Source: JAJEFO01 sp965208685
GTDB lineage: Bacteria; Pseudomonadota; Alphaproteobacteria; Rhodobacterales; Rhodobacteraceae
Direction of reading: 5' to 3'
Assembly: GCA_965208685.1 (NCBI GenBank)
Contig: CBDBPL010000007.1
Span: 2,356,001 to 2,420,000, forward strand
Length of the DNA: 64,000 nucleotides
Of the stretch, positions 16,311 through 25,269 are shown one piece after another. The position numbers and the translations under genes were made by a program. The notes under the pieces were generated by a model. That model saw only the letters and a list, made by a program, of their open reading frames with translations, had not been told where the DNA came from and did no database searches. Each line of letters opens with the position of its first letter. Position 1 is the first letter of the stretch.

Positions 16311-17759
16311 TCAGGCGCGCCAGAACCGAGACGTGAACAACACGAACACCACCAGCAGTTCGAGTCGGCCCACGAGCATCGCCGACAACAGGATCCACTT
16401 CGCGGCAACGCTCAAGCCGGCGAAATTCCCTTCCGGGCCAATCATGGCGCCGAGGCCCGGACCCACATTGGCAATTGCCGTGGCCGCGCCGCTAACGGAC
16501 GTGACGAGATCAAGTCCCGTCGCCGAAAGGAGCACGGCCACGACCCCCAACGTTACCAGAAACATGGTCAGGAAGACCATGACCGAGGAAAGCACGTCTT
16601 CGCTCAGGCGCCGTCCGGCATACTTGAGCTGGTAGACGCCGTGCGGACTCTGGATGCGGCGGATCTGGTTCGCCACGGCCTTCAGCAGAATCTGGTACCT
16701 GAACACCTTGACCGAGCAACTGGTCGATCCCGCGCAACCGCCGATCAAGCCGACGAGAAAGATCACCGTAACCGGGAACGCTCCCCAAAGCTGGTAGTCC
16801 GTGCTCGCATAACCTGTACCGGTCATGATCGACGTGATGTTGAACAGAGCCTCGCGCAGGGCGGAGTGCGCCGCCGTGCCCTGCGCCAGCAGCCTGTGAA
16901 CTGCGACCAGGGCGACAATTGTGAGCAACGCCGCCAGAAACGCCCGCACCTGGCTGTCGCGTAGCAGCGGCTTCGAAGAACCGGCCAGAATCTGCACGTA
17001 GCGCACGAACGGGAGACTGGCCAAAATCATGAACACCACGGCGACGTATTCCGGTGCACCCTGAAAGCTGCCGAATGACTGGTCACGGGTCGAAAACCCG
17101 CCGGTTGCGATGGTGGTCATCGCGTGATTGGCGGCTTCAAAGAGAGGCATTCCGGCAACCAGGTAGGCCACTGCGCACGCAAATGTCAGAACCAGATAGA
17201 TGATCGAGATGCGGGACGCGATTTCGGCAGCCCGCGGCAAAACCTTGCCGTCCGTGTCGAATCCCTCGGAGCGGAAGATCTGCATGCCTCCGACCCGCAG
17301 TTCGGGAAGGAAGGCCATGGCAACGACAATGATCCCGATGCCGCCGAACCATTGCAGCATGGATCGCCAGACAAGCAGGCCCGATGGCAGCGCTTCCAGC
17401 CCGCTGAACACCGTCGAGCCGGTCGTTGTCAGTCCGGACATTGCTTCGAAATACGCGTCCGTGAATCCCGCACCGAGGTCGCCCCACATGAACGGCAACG
17501 CGCCGAAGAACGGAAGAACGACCCAAACACCCGTTGTCAGCAAGAAGATCTGCTGCAGGTTCATGCCGCCCGCCACCGAGTTGGACGACGCCAATGCCAT
17601 CAGTCCGCCGATCAGGAGCGTGATCAGGGCAACTTCCAGAAACGTTCCCGCATGGTCATTGTCCTGAGCAAGGTCAACGAACATCGGAATCAGCATGGAG
17701 ACGCCGAGCGCGGCAACAAGAAGGCCGATGACGTATCCGATGGGCCTGATGTCAACCAT
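16311..17759 (-). CDS. trkH: TrkH family potassium uptake protein
   Basis: TrkH is the inner-membrane, pore-forming subunit of the Trk K+ uptake system and works with the NAD(H)/ATP-binding TrkA, which is not in the window. The 482 residues show the four pore loops of the family: GLTTTGSTVF, ATGGFST, IMTGTGYAST and NVGPGLG. The start MVDIRPIGYVIGLL is preferred over a GTG or ATG up to 17 codons upstream because the first helix follows at once and AAGG lies in range. The gene ends 227 bp before the tnpB element. Confidence 0.93.
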   Translation of the reverse strand: MVDIRPIGYVIGLLVAALGVSMLIPMFVDLAQDNDHAGTFLEVALITLLIGGLMALASSNSVAGGMNLQQIFLLTTGVWVVLPFFGALPFMWGDLGAGFTDAYFEAMSGLTTTGSTVFSGLEALPSGLLVWRSMLQWFGGIGIIVVAMAFLPELRVGGMQIFRSEGFDTDGKVLPRAAEIASRISIIYLVLTFACAVAYLVAGMPLFEAANHAMTTIATGGFSTRDQSFGSFQGAPEYVAVVFMILASLPFVRYVQILAGSSKPLLRDSQVRAFLAALLTIVALVAVHRLLAQGTAAHSALREALFNITSIMTGTGYASTDYQLWGAFPVTVIFLVGLIGGCAGSTSCSVKVFRYQILLKAVANQIRRIQSPHGVYQLKYAGRRLSEDVLSSVMVFLTMFLVTLGVVAVLLSATGLDLVTSVSGAATAIANVGPGLGAMIGPEGNFAGLSVAAKWILLSAMLVGRLELLVVFVLFTSRFWRA

Positions 17760-17819
17760 GCGGCGAGCCTTGGCCCCGGGACCGGTCCAAGTCAACTGTG
17801 CAATCGTCAATCAACGCGA

Positions 17820-18118
17820 TGATCCGACTTGGATTTCGTCCTTTCCCCGCGCCGCGACATGCATGCCCGAATCATTGGAACAAAGCAGAAAAAAGTGAGC
17901 CCATTCGGTCCGTACGTGTGAAATGTTGCGATGGTTGCTCGATCATGCAGCAGCCGCCGCACACCGTGCATCCGTGGGGCCGGCCGGTCTGGGAATCTGG
18001 CAGCGCCTCAAGCCGTGAAGCAACAAGCCCGAAGGAAACAGGGCATCTATCAGGTCGGGCCGCAGCGGATCTCGGCCTGCTCAATCCCTTGAATGCCTGG
18101 ATCGAGGCGCACGGACGC
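17820..18118. other. Intergenic stretch without recognised gene
   Basis: About 300 bp between the 5' end of trkH and the 3' end of the GATase gene. Short open frames exist, but none resembles a known family or has a good ribosome binding site. It presumably contains the trkH promoter; no element can be assigned by eye. Confidence 0.4.
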
Positions 18119-18961
18119 TCACGTCGCTCCCGCCATGCCGCCTGCAGCCGGCATCTGGACAATGCCCGCAGGCAACCCTGCCATGTTCCCGTCGCCCTGC
18201 GCGCGGTGCGGCCGTCCAACGGATACGTAACGCGCCACGAAACGCTTCAGGATGCGCTCAGGCTCTGTCACTTCCGCAGCCAGGCATGCTTTGGTCAGAG
18301 CAGCGGCCTCCTCTGGCGGGAAATATCCGAAGTCGCGGTAGATTCGGATGCGATCCGCAAAGATCTGCCCGTCCGCTTCCGGATGAAACTGCGTCGCATA
18401 GACGTTTTCGCCTGCCCTGATCATCTGGAAGGGGCAGGTCTCCGAGGACATGAGATGAACCGCGCCGTCGGGCAGTTCCTGAACCGCTTCCTTGTGACCA
18501 ACCAATGTGTTGAACCTGAGCGGCAGCCCAGCCAGCAAAGGGTCTGCCTGCCCCGCCTCCGTTACGTCGCACGGCACGGCCGATACCGGCTCCGAGTGCC
18601 TTTCTTTCGAAACCCGCGCTCCCAAGTGGTGCGCCAGAAGCCCGATTCCGTAGCAGCACCCGAGGAACGGCATGTCCCTGGCGAGAATCTCGGGCATCAA
18701 TGCCAGGAGCTCCGCTTCCGCCCTCGCCTCGACCGGATCGCGCGCAACCGGGTCGTCGCTGACGCAGCCAGGGCCGCCGCCGACGATGACGGCCGAATAC
18801 TCGTCCAGCGAAAAGCCCTCCGGCAACGGCCCCGTCTCCATCCTGTGCCGGCGAACCTCCGATTCACTCAGATGGCCCTTATCGAGGAAAGCGCGGAACT
18901 CGCCATCTGACGCTTCGTCCTCCGGGCGCAGTTGAAGAATGAGGACAGGCTTCGACGTCAT
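18119..18961 (-). CDS. Class I glutamine amidotransferase-like protein (GMP synthase-like)
   Basis: A 280-residue stand-alone class I glutamine amidotransferase domain. The nucleophile Cys lies in the elbow GCCYGIG, the His-Glu pair in QFHPEAD, and the oxyanion strand is VGGGPGCVSD. Such proteins resemble the GuaA glutaminase half but have no synthetase partner; some act as peptidases or as gamma-glutamyl-compound hydrolases. The start MTSKPVLILQLRPED at 18961 is the family N-terminus. It lies 82 bp after metZ on the same strand, so may share its SAM-controlled transcript. The substrate is not known. Confidence 0.85.
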   Translation of the reverse strand: MTSKPVLILQLRPEDEASDGEFRAFLDKGHLSESEVRRHRMETGPLPEGFSLDEYSAVIVGGGPGCVSDDPVARDPVEARAEAELLALMPEILARDMPFLGCCYGIGLLAHHLGARVSKERHSEPVSAVPCDVTEAGQADPLLAGLPLRFNTLVGHKEAVQELPDGAVHLMSSETCPFQMIRAGENVYATQFHPEADGQIFADRIRIYRDFGYFPPEEAAALTKACLAAEVTEPERILKRFVARYVSVGRPHRAQGDGNMAGLPAGIVQMPAAGGMAGAT

Positions 18962-19043
18962 TGCGGCGCGGTCCTGCTCCACAAGTTCGGCCCGAAGGGC
19001 TTGCGGAAACGGGTCGGCAAGCCACACGTGGCCAGGCTCCCCA

Positions 19044-20225
19044 TCACGCGGCCTCGAGTGCTTGCCGGATGTCGCCAATCAAGTCATCGACATCTTCCAG
19101 TCCCATGGACAGGCGTACAAGACCCGGCAAAATGCCCAGTTCGTCCCGCTGCTCGTCGGTGAGTCGCTGATGGGTCGTGGTGGTCGGATGCGTCACGATC
19201 GACTTTGCATCCCCCAAGTTGTTCGAAATGATGAATATCCGGAGCGCATTCTGGAACCTGAACGCCGCCTCCTGACCGCCCTTGAGCACGAAGGTCGCAA
19301 CCGTCCCGCCCCGTTCCATTTGCGCCATCGCGGTTTCGTGCTGAGGATGGGTCGGCAGGCCCGGATAGATGACCCTTTCGAGCCGCGCGTGACCCTCGAA
19401 CGCCGCGGCCACCTTCAGCGCATTCTCCGCCTGCGCCTTGACGCGAAGATCCAGCGTCTCCATGCCCTTCAGCAGCAACCATGCCGTGAACGGGCTCATT
19501 GCGCCGCCCGTGTGCTTGAGAAAGGGTTCCAGCGTCTTGCGAACATAGTCCCTTGTACCAAGCACGACGCCGCCGAGGACCCGCCCCTGCCCATCGATGT
19601 GCTTTGTCGCGGAGTAGACAACGACATCCGCCCCGAGTTCCAGCACCCGGCTCAGGACGGGAGTCGAGAACACGTTGTCAACGATCACCTTCGCTCCCAC
19701 GTCATGTGCAATTTCCGAAACCGCCTTGATGTCGATCACTTCAAGCGTCGGATTGGAGATGCTCTCCAGAAACACGGCCTTGGTGTCCGGTCTGACTGCC
19801 GCTTTCCACGCGCCGAGATCGGTGCCGTCCACGAAGGTTACATCTACGCCGAAGCGCTGCAGGACCTCTTCCAGGATGTAGAGGCATGATCCGAACAATG
19901 CTCGCGCCGAGACCACATGGTCGCCCGCCTTCAGCATCGCGGCCAAGGACGCATAGACCGCTGCCATGCCGGAGGCCGTGGCGAACGCGTCTTCGGCACC
20001 TTCGATCGCGGCAATCCGTTCCTCGAACATCCGCACCGTGGGGTTCCCGTAGCGCGAATAGATGAATTCGTCCTCGCCGGCCTCCTCGAAACGCTGGGCC
20101 GCCTGTTCGGCGCTCTCGTAGACGAAGCCCTGGGTGAGGAAAATCGGTTCGGCGACCTCCCCGTACTGGCTCCGTCGGATGCCTCCATGCACGAGTCTCG
20201 TGCGCTTTTTCCAGTCTTCGGTAAT
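19044..20225 (-). CDS. metZ: O-succinylhomoserine sulfhydrylase, probable ATT start
   Basis: MetZ makes homocysteine directly from O-succinylhomoserine and sulfide, using PLP, in methionine synthesis. PLP-binding features are YSRYGNPT, ASGMAAVYASL and the Schiff-base Lys in YSATKHIDGQGR. The first ATG/GTG-type codon in the frame is the GTG inside LVHGG at 20192, which would remove the conserved N-terminus. Eleven codons upstream, ATT ACC GAA GAC TGG AAA AAG reads exactly as the usual MT(D/E)DWKKRTRLVHGG if ATT is the start, with GGGAGG seven bases before it and a stop further up. I therefore place the start at ATT 20225, giving 393 residues. A SAM-II riboswitch lies just upstream. Confidence 0.93.
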   Translation of the reverse strand: MTEDWKKRTRLVHGGIRRSQYGEVAEPIFLTQGFVYESAEQAAQRFEEAGEDEFIYSRYGNPTVRMFEERIAAIEGAEDAFATASGMAAVYASLAAMLKAGDHVVSARALFGSCLYILEEVLQRFGVDVTFVDGTDLGAWKAAVRPDTKAVFLESISNPTLEVIDIKAVSEIAHDVGAKVIVDNVFSTPVLSRVLELGADVVVYSATKHIDGQGRVLGGVVLGTRDYVRKTLEPFLKHTGGAMSPFTAWLLLKGMETLDLRVKAQAENALKVAAAFEGHARLERVIYPGLPTHPQHETAMAQMERGGTVATFVLKGGQEAAFRFQNALRIFIISNNLGDAKSIVTHPTTTTHQRLTDEQRDELGILPGLVRLSMGLEDVDDLIGDIRQALEAA

Positions 20226-20288
20226 TGGGACGCCTCCCGTTCAATCCTGGTCCGGACTGCATGAGCGTCAAGGGCGTGAACGTCCCAG

Positions 20289-20346
20289 ACCTCTTTAGCG
20301 GTGTCTTTTGCGTGGCCCGCAATCCGGTGAACAAATCGCCACGTGC
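20289..20346 (-). promoter_or_regulatory. SAM-II riboswitch upstream of metZ
   Basis: Read on the minus strand, CGUGGC pairs with GCCACG around a loop that starts GAUUUG and contains ACCGGAUUGC, followed by an A-rich linker and CACCGCUAAAGAGGU. Stem, GAUUU loop start, AUUGC loop end and the 3' GCUAAA element are the hallmarks of the SAM-II (metA motif) aptamer known upstream of methionine genes in alphaproteobacteria. Its 3' edge is about 50 nt from the metZ ribosome binding site, so binding of S-adenosylmethionine would be expected to reduce metZ translation. Confidence 0.88.
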
Positions 20347-20778
20347 CGCATTGCGTACTAGCGCCCTGAAGCGGGGTCAAGGGCGACGTAGGGGGCCGCG
20401 GAGGCCTGAATGCAACGCCCGTGACCTGCCTTGCCGTGGTCCTGCCCGAGATGGAAGGCATGGCACGCATCAATTTTGACATTCGAGACCGTCTCTCAAT
20501 GGCCTCGCGAAAATGCGCGCAGGGTCCGCTTGTCGCAGCTTTCCGGGCACTGGCGTCCATGGATGGCACACAAGGTGCCGCGACGGTGCATGCTGTCATT
20601 CAACCCGAGTTTGACTTGGTCGCCCGCGCTGCGGGACCATCTCAGCCGTCACCGGGGAGCAAGGCGAACCTGCCATTGACACTTCGGCAGGTGGGACGTC
20701 GGCACAGGCCCCCTTGATCTTGATCCAAAATGCGGCACCTTGTGCCGCAGCGCCAAGCGGCCCAGAAAAGGAAATTGC
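20347..20778. other. Intergenic region between metZ leader and gst
   Basis: Some 430 bp without a gene I can support. Several short frames exist on both strands but lack family resemblance. The only clear structure is TGCGGCAC paired with GTGCCGCA around CTT at 20731-20749, a perfect 8-bp stem 30 bp before the glutathione transferase start, which could be an mRNA leader hairpin or an operator. Confidence 0.45.
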
Positions 20779-21492
20779 ATGCCCGACCCGATAGACCTCC
20801 ACTACTGGCCGACCCCGAACGGCTGGAAAATCACCATCGCCCTTGAAGAGATGGCCCTGCCCTACACGCTGCACCTGGTTGACATCGGCAAGGGCGACCA
20901 ATTCGACCCGGAATTCCTCAAGCTCTCCCCAAACAACCGCATGCCGGCCATCATCGATCCGGACGGACCGGACGGCCGCCCGATCTCGATCTTCGAATCC
21001 GGAGCCATCCTGCAGTATCTCGGCCGCAAGACGGGGCAATTCTACGGATCTTCGGATCGCGACCGGATCGTCATAGATCAATGGCTGATGTGGCAGATGG
21101 GCGGCGTCGGTCCGATGGCGGGCCAAGCGCATCACTTCATAAGTTACGCGCCGCAGCGCACTCCTCCCCAAGTCCTTCCATATGCGCAGGATCGCTACAG
21201 GAACGAGGTCGGGAGACTCTACAGCGTGCTCAACACCAGACTTCAGGACAACCAATTCGTCGCCGGTGACTACTCGATCGCCGACATGGCCATCTGGCCT
21301 TGGGCGCAAAACTGGGAAGGGCAGGAACAGGACATCGACGACAAGCCCCACTTCGCGCGATGGCTGGACGAAGTGGGAAGCCGTCCAGCGGTCAGCAAGG
21401 GCAAGGCGGTGGCGGATGAAGTGCGCAACCGTCAGCAATCGCCCGAGGAAAAGGAGGCGTCAGACAGGATTCTCTTCGAGCAGAAGGGGTGA
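20779..21492 (+). CDS. YfcG/YghU-type glutathione transferase (disulfide-bond oxidoreductase)
   Basis: A 237-residue thioredoxin-fold/alpha-helical GST. The N-terminal WPTPNGWKITIALEE matches the nu-class YfcG/YghU signature, in which the Thr and Asn of TPNG contact glutathione and a disulfide oxidoreductase activity is known in E. coli. SPNNRMPAIIDP and SIFESGAILQYL complete the glutathione site; the C-terminal helical domain has GDYSIADMAIWPW. The ATG at 20779 has AAAAGGAAA in range. Cytosolic; in vivo role unknown. Confidence 0.93.
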   Translation: MPDPIDLHYWPTPNGWKITIALEEMALPYTLHLVDIGKGDQFDPEFLKLSPNNRMPAIIDPDGPDGRPISIFESGAILQYLGRKTGQFYGSSDRDRIVIDQWLMWQMGGVGPMAGQAHHFISYAPQRTPPQVLPYAQDRYRNEVGRLYSVLNTRLQDNQFVAGDYSIADMAIWPWAQNWEGQEQDIDDKPHFARWLDEVGSRPAVSKGKAVADEVRNRQQSPEEKEASDRILFEQKG

Positions 21493-21581
21493 CATCCTGC
21501 GGAGCGTCGCCGACATTTCGGCTCGATCATCCCTGTTCGGAGACACACGGGCACGGTCCTGGCACGATGCCGGGGCGGCGC

Positions 21582-22193
21582 CTATTCCGGTCCGTCCGCC
21601 TCTTCCTCGACCAGGTCGTGCCGCAGGGTCAGCATCTGGAGCCAGATGAACAGGAACAGCGCAATCGGAAACCCGAACGTCTCGATCTTGACCCATGCAT
21701 CCGTGGACATCGTTCGCCAAACGATCTCGTTGGCCAGTGCCAGTCCGGCAAAAAAGCCCGCCAGTCGCCTGGTGAGCTTCATCCAGCCCTCGTCCGTCAG
21801 GGGCAGGAACTCGGCCATGGCCCAAGCCAGGTACGACCTGCCTTGCAGGAGCCCGATCCCCAGGATGCAGGCAAGGACCCCGTAGACCAAGGTGGTCTTG
21901 ACCTTGAAGAAGCGCTCGTCGTTCAGCCAGACCGTGAGGCCGCCGAAGATCACCACCATCACGATGGTAAATGCCTGCATCCGGCTCAGGCGGCCCGTCA
22001 GCTTCCAGAGGATTGCCATCGAGACCAGCAGGATCGGCACGAACAGGCCGGCCGCCACTATGAACCCGGAATACTCCGCACCCCTGAAGACGTAGGTGTC
22101 ATCGCGCATCCACAGGTAGGCCACGAAAAAAAGCAGCGGCGGGCCCAGTTCAAGCACTTGCTTGACTGCCGGATTCAACCTGGATTCACTCAT
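21582..22193 (-). CDS. ispZ: Intracellular septation protein A (IspZ/YciB family)
   Basis: A 203-residue inner-membrane protein with five or more predicted helices. Family markers are KQVLELGPPLLFFVAYL at the N-terminus, MAFTIVMVVIFGGLTVWLNDERFFKVK-like central sequence and ALANEIVWRTMSTDAWVKIETFG. Homologues influence envelope integrity and septation, although the mechanism is unclear. It lies 92 bp from purD on the same strand. Confidence 0.93.
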   Translation of the reverse strand: MSESRLNPAVKQVLELGPPLLFFVAYLWMRDDTYVFRGAEYSGFIVAAGLFVPILLVSMAILWKLTGRLSRMQAFTIVMVVIFGGLTVWLNDERFFKVKTTLVYGVLACILGIGLLQGRSYLAWAMAEFLPLTDEGWMKLTRRLAGFFAGLALANEIVWRTMSTDAWVKIETFGFPIALFLFIWLQMLTLRHDLVEEEADGPE

Positions 22194-22285
22194 CTCTTCC
22201 CCCTGCTGCGGAACTCGCTCTCAAGGCATTGCCACCGTAGCCAGCGGCGCGTCGCGCCAGCATGCCGAAAGCGGCCGCCTGAGAT

Positions 22286-23590
22286 TCACGAGCGATTCGC
22301 TTGCGCCGCATCGCTCTGTGCCTCTCGCCTCAATGCCCGCCACCCGATGTCACGACGGTACATCCCGCCTCGCCAGTCGATTCTGTCTACCAGCGCATAG
22401 GCTGCATCCCGGGCCTCCTGCAAGCTGGAGCCACGAGAGGTGGCGTTCAGGACCCGTCCGCCGGCCGAGACGATTCCGTGCTCGGTCCGCGAGGTTCCTG
22501 CGTGAAACACCATTTGGCGAGAATCGCCGACAATGTCGTCAAGGCCGGCGATGGGACTGCCCTTCTCGTAGGCACCCGGATAGCCCTTGGCAGCCACGAC
22601 GACCGTCACTGCATGGTCCCCTGCCCAATTGACCTGCGCCTCCGAGAGCCTTCCCTCGGCGGTGGCCTGCAGGAGATCAAGGGCCTGCGCACCGAGCCGC
22701 ATCATCAAAGCCTGGCACTCAGGATCGCCGAACCTCACGTTGTACTCGACCAGCCGCGGGGCGCCGTTCTCAATCATGAGACCCGCATACAGCACGCCCT
22801 GGTAGGGAGTGCCGCGCCGAGCCATCTCCGCAAGCGTCGGACGAATGATCTCCTCCATCGAACGGGCAGCCACGGAATCGTCCAGCACAGGTGCGGGCGA
22901 ATACGCGCCCATCCCGCCGGTATTGGGTCCCGTGTCGCCCTCGCCCACCCGCTTGTGATCCTGTGCCGTGCCAACAGGCAAGGCGTCCGTCCCGTCACAA
23001 AGCACGAAGAACGAAGCTTCCTCGCCATCCATGAACTCCTCGATCACCACTTCGGTGCCAGCGGCACCGAACGCGCCTCCGAGCATGTCGTCAACGGCGG
23101 CTTCCGCTTCCGCCGTGCTCTGGGCAACGATGACCCCCTTGCCGGCCGCCAGCCCGTCCGCCTTCACGACGATTGGCGCACCCCGCTCGCGAATATGCGC
23201 CTTGGCCGGGGCTGCCTCCGTGAACCGCGCCCAGGCTGCCGTGGGAACGCCGGCAGCGTCACAGACTTCCTTGGTGAACCGCTTCGAGGATTCCAGCCGC
23301 GCCGCCTCCCGAGACGGACCGAAGACCTTGAAGCCGGCGGCGCGAAAGTCGTCCGCCACCCCAGCCGCCAACGGCGCCTCTGGCCCGACGATCACGAGAT
23401 CAATCGAATTTGCCTCGGCACATTCCACCAGTTTCGCCCCGTCCTCGACGTCGAGAGAGGCGCATTCGGCGATCGCCGCGATCCCCGCATTGCCGGGCGC
23501 GACGATCAGCCGGTCACATTTCGGATTCTGCATCACGGCCCAGGCCAGCGCGTGTTCCCGTCCGCCACCGCCAAGAACGAGAATATTCAT
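22286..23590 (-). CDS. purD: Phosphoribosylamine-glycine ligase
   Basis: PurD joins glycine to 5-phosphoribosylamine with ATP, the second step of purine synthesis, in the cytosol. The 434 residues have the N-terminal MNILVLGGGGREHALAWA, the ATP-grasp core with PIVVKADGLAAGKGVIVA and GEEASFFVLCDG, and NVRFGDPECQ. Complete and of normal length. Divergent from xseA, 78 bp apart, so their promoters share that gap. Confidence 0.97.
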   Translation of the reverse strand: MNILVLGGGGREHALAWAVMQNPKCDRLIVAPGNAGIAAIAECASLDVEDGAKLVECAEANSIDLVIVGPEAPLAAGVADDFRAAGFKVFGPSREAARLESSKRFTKEVCDAAGVPTAAWARFTEAAPAKAHIRERGAPIVVKADGLAAGKGVIVAQSTAEAEAAVDDMLGGAFGAAGTEVVIEEFMDGEEASFFVLCDGTDALPVGTAQDHKRVGEGDTGPNTGGMGAYSPAPVLDDSVAARSMEEIIRPTLAEMARRGTPYQGVLYAGLMIENGAPRLVEYNVRFGDPECQALMMRLGAQALDLLQATAEGRLSEAQVNWAGDHAVTVVVAAKGYPGAYEKGSPIAGLDDIVGDSRQMVFHAGTSRTEHGIVSAGGRVLNATSRGSSLQEARDAAYALVDRIDWRGGMYRRDIGWRALRREAQSDAAQANRS

Positions 23591-23668
23591 CAGCGCCCCG
23601 CTTCCCCTTCGTCGGGTGGCGTTCTAGGGTTCCGCCCAGCGAAGCACAAGGCGGCCGCAGGCACGAAA

Positions 23669-25216
23669 ATGGAGCTATTCGAGCAAATTTCCGGAGACAA
23701 CACGCCCGAATTCACCGTGAGCGAGATCGCGGGTCGCGTGAAGCGCCTCGTGGAATCGGAACTCGGCTGGGTTCGCGTGCGAGGCGAAGTCGGCCGGGTG
23801 GTGCTCGCGCGGTCGGGGCACCTGTATTTCGACCTGAAGGACGACCGCTCCGTTCTCTCGTGCATGACATGGAAGAGCCAGGTGCCTGCGCTCACCATGA
23901 TGCCCGAAGAGGGCATGGAAGTGATCGCCGAGGGCAAGATGACCGCCTCCGGGTTCCAGTCGAGATTCAGCCTGAACGCCGAGCGAATCGTCGTTGCCGG
24001 CGAAGGCGCGCTGATGGCGATGCTTGAAAGACGCAAGAAGAAGCTCGCGGCAGAAGGCCTCTTCGACGAGGCGCACAAGCAGCCCCTGCCATATCTGCCG
24101 AACGTCATAGGCGTCATCACGTCGCAGCAGGGAGTCGTGATCCGGGACATCCTGCACAGGCTCCGAGAACGGTTCCCCCGGGAAGTCGTCATCTGGCCCG
24201 TTGCCGTGCAGGGTGACGCCTGCGCACCGGAAGTGGCACGGGCCATTGCCGGATTCAACGCCCTGCCGCCGGGCGGGTCGCCACCCCGCCCTGACCTCTT
24301 GATCGTCGCGCGTGGAGGCGGTTCGATCGAGGATCTCTGGGGCTTCAATGAAGAGGTTGTGGCACGCGCAGCGGCGGCATCTGAAATCCCGCTGGTCTCT
24401 GCGGTCGGCCACGAAACCGACACCACGCTCATAGACTTTGCCGCCGACCGCCGTGCGCCAACGCCGACGGCAGCAGCGGAAATCTCGGTGCCGGTCCGTT
24501 CGGAACTGCTCGCGGACCTGACCGACCTCGCGGCGCGGCTGTCGCGCAGCATGGCGCGCAGCATGGACACCCTGCGCCACGGGATCACCGCGCTTGCCCG
24601 CGTCTTGCCGCAGCCGGAGACCCTCCTCGCCGACCCGAACCAACGGCTCGACCGGGCCAGCGAATCCCTGCCCAGAGGCCTCGACCATCTGGTGGAACGC
24701 AAGCGAGGCGGCCTCGTCAGGGCGGCGGCCGGCCTTCGGCCAACGCTCTTCAAGTCAAGACTGGATCGCGAGACCCAATTGCTCGAACACCGAACGAACA
24801 ACCTTGCAAGGGGCCTCAGGCACGCAGTCGACCGCAAGAACGAACGCTTGTCCGCGTTGGTCGCCCGCCTCCGTGTCAGGCAGGCCGAAACGCGGATTCG
24901 GCGGGCAAGGGGAGATCTTGAGCAAGTCAGCACTAGAATGGCGAAGGCGACCAAGGCCAGGCTGGCCAGGCTCGCCGGTCGTCTTCAGGCACTGGACCGG
25001 ACGCGGTCCAGCCTTGGCTACAAGGCGACGCTGGCACGTGGCTACGCGATCATTCGAAGCGGCAAGTCCGTGCTGACCCGGGCAGAAGAGGCCCGGCGTG
25101 CACGATCGCTGGAAATCGAGTTCCAGGACGGGCGGATCAGGGTTGCGGGCACGACTGGCGCTTCGAGGAAACCAGGACCGAGCCGGGCGAGGACCGATCG
25201 CAACAAGCAATCCTGA
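23669..25216 (+). CDS. xseA: Exodeoxyribonuclease VII large subunit
   Basis: XseA and the small subunit XseB degrade single-stranded DNA into oligonucleotides. The 515 residues contain an N-terminal OB-fold (about 10-110), the catalytic domain with GVITSQQGVVIRD, DLLIVARGGGSIEDLWGFNEE and SAVGHETDTTLIDFAADRRAPTPTAAAE, and a long arginine-rich helical C-terminal part ending in the GYKATLARGYAI segment. The ATG at 23669 gives the usual short N-terminus before the OB-fold. xseB is not here. Confidence 0.96.
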   Translation: MELFEQISGDNTPEFTVSEIAGRVKRLVESELGWVRVRGEVGRVVLARSGHLYFDLKDDRSVLSCMTWKSQVPALTMMPEEGMEVIAEGKMTASGFQSRFSLNAERIVVAGEGALMAMLERRKKKLAAEGLFDEAHKQPLPYLPNVIGVITSQQGVVIRDILHRLRERFPREVVIWPVAVQGDACAPEVARAIAGFNALPPGGSPPRPDLLIVARGGGSIEDLWGFNEEVVARAAAASEIPLVSAVGHETDTTLIDFAADRRAPTPTAAAEISVPVRSELLADLTDLAARLSRSMARSMDTLRHGITALARVLPQPETLLADPNQRLDRASESLPRGLDHLVERKRGGLVRAAAGLRPTLFKSRLDRETQLLEHRTNNLARGLRHAVDRKNERLSALVARLRVRQAETRIRRARGDLEQVSTRMAKATKARLARLAGRLQALDRTRSSLGYKATLARGYAIIRSGKSVLTRAEEARRARSLEIEFQDGRIRVAGTTGASRKPGPSRARTDRNKQS

Positions 25217-25269
25217 CTGGCATCACGATCCAGCTTCCATCTTGGAGCTTCCGGGATTAGGTCGTGGGC

